Assembly: GCA_903919215.1 (NCBI GenBank)
Contig: CAIXHI010000363.1
Location: forward strand, 1 to 9,565
Length of the DNA stretch: 9,565 bases
Source of the DNA: an uncultured Acidimicrobiaceae bacterium
GTDB lineage: Bacteria; Actinomycetota; Acidimicrobiia; Acidimicrobiales; Ilumatobacteraceae
Direction of reading: 5' to 3'
Shown here piece by piece: positions 6,256-9,565 of the stretch (positions are counted from its first letter, which is position 1; every line of letters starts with the position of its first letter). Made by a program: the position numbers and the translations under genes. The notes under the pieces are model-generated. The model was not told the origin of the DNA. It ran no database searches and saw only the letters and a list, made by a program, of their open reading frames with translations.

Positions 6256-7307
6256 CGTGTGGTCCGTTCGTGCACATGGGCGACGATGGCCGTGAGTACA
6301 CCGGGGTCGGTGTTCGGCTGTACGCCATGGCCGAGGTTGAAGATGTGGCCTGGATGGCCAGCGTTGTCGGCCAGCACGTCGTCGGTACCGGGCAGGGCCA
6401 CGTCGACGCCAGCGAGTACTAGTGCCGGGTCGAGGTTGCCCTGCACGACCAGGTTGGCGCCCATCCGAGCACGGGCCGACTGGATAGGTGTGCGCCAATC
6501 GAGGCCCAGCACCTGCGGGCCGGCCGAGAGCATGCTTTCCAACAGGTGGTCGCAGCCGATCCCGAAGTGGATACCGGGTACATCCGGGTGGCTGGTGCGC
6601 AGCGCAGCGAACACCGCTCGGGAGTGGGGCAACACGAAGTGGTCGTAGTCGGCACGGCTGAGTGCGCCGGCCCACGAGTCGAACAGTTGGAATGCCTTGG
6701 CTCCGTTGTCGAGTTGGCTGGCGATGGAAGCGGTGGAGTGTTGCACCAGCGCTTCCATCAGCTGATGCCACAGCACCTCGTCGGTGTGCATCAGCGCCTT
6801 CGTGTGTTCGTAGGTGCGGCTCGGCCGACCCTCGACCAGATAGCTGGCGACGGTGAACGGCGCACCGGCAAAAGCCAGCAGCGGCACATCGGCGGGCAGC
6901 GTGGCCGCCAGTTGGCGCACGGTCTCGAGCACATAGGGCGTGTCGGTCTCGGGTTCGAACCTGCGGACGCGGGCAAGGTCGGCAGCACTGCGGAACGGCT
7001 GCGTGGCGACAGGCCCCGTACCCGGGGCGACGTCGATGCCGAAACCGATGGCGTGGGCGGGCACCACGATGTCGCTGTAGAGCACAGCTGCGTCGACACC
7101 ATGGCGTCGCACTGGTTGCAACGTGATCTCGGTGGACAGCTCCGGGTTCTTGATCGCGTCGAGGATGCTGCCGTCGCCGCGCACCGCCCGGTACTCGGGC
7201 AGGCTGCGTCCGGCTTGGCGCATGAACCACACCGGGGTACGCGAAGTTGGTACTCCACGTGCCGCGTCGAGGAAGGGGATCGCGGTCGGGATCGAAGTGG
7301 TCGCCAT
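6252..7307 (-). CDS. hemE: Uroporphyrinogen III decarboxylase
   Basis: A 351-residue cytoplasmic enzyme that removes four acetate carboxyls from uroporphyrinogen III to give coproporphyrinogen III. Length is normal for UroD. Active-site motifs are intact: PVWFMRQAGR (25-34, Arg30 and Arg34 bind substrate carboxylates), LYSDIVVP (Asp79, the key pyrrole-binding residue), AFAGAPFTVASY (145-156, Tyr156), FDSWAG (209-214, Ser211) and NLGHGVQPNTDP (324-335, His327). It is the first gene of the minus-strand heme block and produces the substrate of the downstream hemY and hemH products. The ATG at 7307 has no Shine-Dalgarno; a TAGCGT box nine bases upstream suggests a very short or absent leader. It is divergent from helD across 131 bp. 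Confidence 0.96.
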   Translation of the reverse strand: MATTSIPTAIPFLDAARGVPTSRTPVWFMRQAGRSLPEYRAVRGDGSILDAIKNPELSTEITLQPVRRHGVDAAVLYSDIVVPAHAIGFGIDVAPGTGPVATQPFRSAADLARVRRFEPETDTPYVLETVRQLAATLPADVPLLAFAGAPFTVASYLVEGRPSRTYEHTKALMHTDEVLWHQLMEALVQHSTASIASQLDNGAKAFQLFDSWAGALSRADYDHFVLPHSRAVFAALRTSHPDVPGIHFGIGCDHLLESMLSAGPQVLGLDWRTPIQSARARMGANLVVQGNLDPALVLAGVDVALPGTDDVLADNAGHPGHIFNLGHGVQPNTDPGVLTAIVAHVHERTTR

Positions 7308-7322
7308 CGCTCGGGCACGCTA
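7308..7322 (-). promoter_or_regulatory. Probable -10 element of the hemE operon (near-leaderless start)
   Basis: On the minus strand TAGCGT (7322-7317) fits TANNNT and lies nine bases before the hemE ATG, placing the transcription start within about three bases of the start codon. No Shine-Dalgarno and no good -35 are present. The box is the end of CCGATAGCGT, which also occurs in divergent orientation on the helD side as CCGATAGAGT. Confidence 0.4.
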
Positions 7323-7350
7323 TCGGGGTGGGCGCGGCGCCTGCTGCTCG

Positions 7351-7366
7351 CAACCGCACCCGGTTG
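7351..7366. repeat. Perfect 6-bp inverted repeat in the hemE/helD divergent region
   Basis: CAACCG and CGGTTG are separated by CACC, making a perfect 6-bp stem with a 4-base loop near the middle of the 131-bp intergenic region. It lacks a T-run and lies between two divergent starts, so an operator is more plausible than a terminator. It could also be chance in GC-rich DNA. Confidence 0.3.
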
Positions 7367-7391
7367 GCGCGCCGCGGAGCACCGATAGAGT
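7364..7391 (+). promoter_or_regulatory. Candidate helD promoter, upstream option
   Basis: TTGGCG (7364-7369) and TAGAGT (7386-7391) are separated by 16 bases; the latter fits TANNNT and ends the CCGATAGAGT motif shared with the hemE side. It would give a leader of roughly 40 bases that includes the helD ribosome binding site. Confidence 0.3.
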
Positions 7392-7420
7392 TTGACGACC
7401 TCGTTTGCGGTGGATACCGA
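7392..7420 (+). promoter_or_regulatory. Candidate helD promoter, downstream option
   Basis: TTGACG (7392-7397) is a near-consensus -35; 17 bases later lies TACCGA (7415-7420), a weak -10. The alternative GATACC (7413-7418) has a 15-base spacer. It competes with the upstream candidate ending at 7391; the -35 is better here and the -10 worse. Confidence 0.3.
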
Positions 7421-7424
7421 ATTC

Positions 7425-7429
7425 GAGGA
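7425..7429 (+). promoter_or_regulatory. Ribosome binding site of helD
   Basis: GAGGA lies nine bases before the ATG at 7439. It supports that ATG as the start and distinguishes helD from the apparently leaderless dtd and hemE. Confidence 0.5.
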
Positions 7430-7438
7430 CCCGTCATC

Positions 7439-9565
7439 ATGAGCCAGCACCACCCCGATCTCGCCAATGAGCAGGCCTTCATCGATTTCGCCTACGCGTG
7501 CCTGCAACGCACCCGTGACGACGCGTGGCGTATGCGCGGGCTGCACGAAGGCACGCTGGGTGGAACATTTCAGGCCCGCTACGAGCGCGATGTGTTCGAT
7601 GAAGCGGTGTTCAACCGCATCACGCAACTCGATCTCGGCGACTCGGCGCTCGTGTTCGGGCGTATCGATCGCAACCCCGAGGCGGATGCGCCGGCGGACG
7701 CCGGCCCGGAGAGCTTTCATATCGGCCGCCTTGCGGTGGCCGACGAGCACAGCGAACCGGTCGTGGTCGACTGGCGGGCACCGATTGCCGAGCCGTTCTA
7801 CCGCGCCACCGGCCGCGACCCGTTGGGTCTGGTGCGTCGACGCCACTTCCACGTGCACGGCCGTCAGCTGCTGGGGTTGGAGGACGAACTGTTCGGCGAC
7901 GGCCACCTCGGCATCGGCGCAGAGGACTCGGACACGCAGACCGGCGATCGACCCGACGGCATCCGTGGCTACAGCACATTGCTGGCAGCGATCGAACGTG
8001 GACGCACCGGAACGCTCGGCGACATCGTCGCCACCATCCAGGGTGAGCAGGACGAAATCATCCGCTCACCACAGGCGGGTGTGTTGGTGGTGCAGGGCGG
8101 CCCAGGCACCGGCAAGACCGTCGTCGCGCTGCACCGTGCGGCGTATCTGCTGTACACGTTCCGCTTCCCGCTGGAAGATCAGGGCGTCCTGATCATCGGC
8201 CCGAACCGCGTGTTCCTGCGGTACATCGAACGCGTGCTGCCGTCGCTGGGCGAAGCCGGTGTCGAGCAGGTCGTGCTCGCCGATCTTGTGCCCGATGTGC
8301 AGTGGGCGCGCTACGCGATCGACCGGCCCGACGCCGATCTCACTGCGCGTGTCAAGGGCGACCTGCGCATGGGCCTGGTCATCGACAAGGCCGTCACCGA
8401 CCGCGAACGTCCGTTGCGTGACGATCTCGTCGTCCCGTTCCGCACTGGCTACTTGCGACTGCGCGCCGAGGAGTCGAAGCGCATCGTGCGCGCCGCTCAG
8501 CGCCGCTTCCGCAAGCACAACGCGGCTCGCCGTTGGGTCGAGGGCGAAGTGTGGGCAGCGATGGGCAGCACGTGGCACGACGACGCTGTCGGCGCCAACG
8601 AGGTACGTGACGCGATCAAGCATCTTCCCGAGGTGCGTGCCGCGTTCGAACGTATGTGGCCCGCCCTCACACCAGCGCAGTTGTTGCACGACCTGTTCGG
8701 CAGCAAGGGGTTGTTGAAGCTGGCCTGTGCGCAGCACCTCACCGAGGTCGAGTATCTCTCGCTGTACCGCGAGCGTTCCGCTGAAGCCAGCGAGGTGCGC
8801 TGGACCGAGCACGACGTCTCACTGCTCGACGAGGCTCGCAGCTACCTCGGCGTGCGGCCTGCCAAGTACAAGGTGCCCGGCGCGAAGACTGACGATGACG
8901 AGATCCGCACGTATGGGCACATCGTGGTCGACGAGGTGCAAGACCTCACTCCGATGCAACTGCGGATGGTGTCGCGGCGTTCGTTGAACGGCAGCATGAC
9001 CGTGGTGGGCGACCTCGCCCAGGCCACCGGCGCACTCGCGCCCAACGACTGGTCCGATGTGTTGCAGCATCTGCCCGGCCAGAAGCCGTCACGGGTCATC
9101 GGCCTCAGCGTCGGCTATCGCATCCCGGCACGCATCATGGAGTTGGCCAACAAGGTGATGATGGCCGCGACACCTGGTCTGCGGGCGCCGACGAGCGTTC
9201 GTTCCGGCGACGAGGCCCCTGAGTTCGTGCGGGTCGTGCGCGACGATCTGTTGGCGGCTGTCGTCGCTGCGACCAAGGAACTCGATGCCGACGTGGGCGA
9301 CGGCAACATCGCCGTGGTGGTCCCCGATGTGATGTTCGATGATGTCTCGGGTGCGCTCGCCGCGGCGGGTATCGAGCACGGCAAGGCCACCCGTTCGGGT
9401 CTCGAGATGGGCATCACCGTCGTGCCGGTCAGCGTGGTCAAGGGTCTGGAACTCGACGGTGTCATCGTCGTCGAGCCGGCCGCCATCGTGGCCGGCGAAC
9501 AGCAGGGTCTGCGGGCGCTCTACGTCGCACTCACCCGCAGCACGAAGCGACTCACCATCGTGCAC
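7439..9565 (+). CDS. helD: HelD-type SF1 ATPase / RNA polymerase recycling factor (C-terminus cut by window edge)
   Basis: The frame is open from ATG 7439 to the window end, 709 residues, probably lacking only a short C-terminal tail. HelD proteins are UvrD/Rep-like ATPases that bind RNA polymerase and release it from stalled or non-productive nucleic-acid complexes; they are not conventional replicative helicases. The N-terminal part (about 1-75) is charged and helical, with the HelD marker IGRLAVADE followed by VVVDWRAPIAEPFYRAT (108-124). Walker A is GGPGTGKT (220-227), Walker B is VVDEVQD (Asp498, Glu499), then VVGDLAQATG (522-531), VKGLELD (667-673) and LYVALTRS (694-701), the SF1 motif VI with Arg700. 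Size and motif spacing fit the actinobacterial class II HelD. The start is backed by a GAGGA site. It is transcribed divergently from the heme operon; co-regulation is possible but not shown. Confidence 0.92.
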   Translation, partial: MSQHHPDLANEQAFIDFAYACLQRTRDDAWRMRGLHEGTLGGTFQARYERDVFDEAVFNRITQLDLGDSALVFGRIDRNPEADAPADAGPESFHIGRLAVADEHSEPVVVDWRAPIAEPFYRATGRDPLGLVRRRHFHVHGRQLLGLEDELFGDGHLGIGAEDSDTQTGDRPDGIRGYSTLLAAIERGRTGTLGDIVATIQGEQDEIIRSPQAGVLVVQGGPGTGKTVVALHRAAYLLYTFRFPLEDQGVLIIGPNRVFLRYIERVLPSLGEAGVEQVVLADLVPDVQWARYAIDRPDADLTARVKGDLRMGLVIDKAVTDRERPLRDDLVVPFRTGYLRLRAEESKRIVRAAQRRFRKHNAARRWVEGEVWAAMGSTWHDDAVGANEVRDAIKHLPEVRAAFERMWPALTPAQLLHDLFGSKGLLKLACAQHLTEVEYLSLYRERSAEASEVRWTEHDVSLLDEARSYLGVRPAKYKVPGAKTDDDEIRTYGHIVVDEVQDLTPMQLRMVSRRSLNGSMTVVGDLAQATGALAPNDWSDVLQHLPGQKPSRVIGLSVGYRIPARIMELANKVMMAATPGLRAPTSVRSGDEAPEFVRVVRDDLLAAVVAATKELDADVGDGNIAVVVPDVMFDDVSGALAAAGIEHGKATRSGLEMGITVVPVSVVKGLELDGVIVVEPAAIVAGEQQGLRALYVALTRSTKRLTIVH

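Noticed and set aside
7418..7425. Palindrome CGAATTCG between the candidate helD promoter and its ribosome binding site
   Set aside because: Eight bases of self-complementarity alone are too little to claim an operator.
5317..7482. A 721-codon open frame on the minus strand running from hemH through the hemE region
   Set aside because: Only its last 312 codons encode a recognisable protein (ferrochelatase). The upstream part is another frame of hemE, whose UroD motifs are intact, and is Arg/His/Pro-rich as expected of a GC-rich shadow frame.
6791..7906. A 371-codon minus-strand frame spanning the hemE start, the intergenic region and the helD N-terminus
   Set aside because: It has no family resemblance, overlaps two well-supported genes and has the composition of an antisense shadow.

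Overview
The window is GC-rich bacterial chromosome carrying ordinary housekeeping genes with one unusual segment. High GC, many genes without a clear Shine-Dalgarno site (some with a TANNNT box placed for leaderless transcription), a class-II-like HelD and an ECF-type sigma factor all suggest an actinobacterium. Overall protein character resembles Acidimicrobiia (Ilumatobacter-like), but the lineage is inferred, not demonstrated. No tRNA, rRNA, CRISPR array, insertion sequence or prophage signature was seen.

Layout: (1) 1-390, minus: N-terminal 130 residues of an ECF sigma factor, cut by the left edge. (2) 473-1243, minus: compact aldose 1-epimerase. (3) 1269-1706, plus: D-aminoacyl-tRNA deacylase (dtd), divergent from the epimerase and convergent, 6 bp apart, with the next block. 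(4) 1713-7307, minus: a tightly packed five-gene block transcribed hemE > hemH > hemY > sortase > lnt. Junctions are 4-bp overlaps (ATGA) at hemE/hemH and hemH/hemY, a 4-bp gap before the sortase and a 10-bp gap before lnt, so one transcript with translational coupling is likely. (5) 7308-7438: a 131-bp divergent promoter region. (6) 7439-9565, plus: a HelD-type RNA polymerase recycling ATPase, cut by the right edge shortly before its C-terminus.

The hemEHY order matches the Bacillus subtilis arrangement. The ferrochelatase resembles the Bacillus enzyme, including the Tyr of the AYGTP motif, and lacks the cysteines needed for an iron-sulfur cluster. This suggests the coproporphyrin-dependent heme route, with the final decarboxylase (ChdC/HemQ) encoded elsewhere.

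The most interesting part is the tail of the heme operon. It encodes a sortase that appears to be a lipoprotein (lipobox LTAC, Thr-rich stalk, class-E-like catalytic domain with His124/Cys184/Arg193). This is followed by an apolipoprotein N-acyltransferase homologue in which the family's catalytic cysteine is replaced by serine (Ser383), while the matching Glu271 and Lys331 are kept and the nitrilase domain has no cysteine at all. The two neighbours therefore make a lipid-anchored sortase and a membrane acyltransferase with a changed nucleophile. Whether that pairing is functional is inference.
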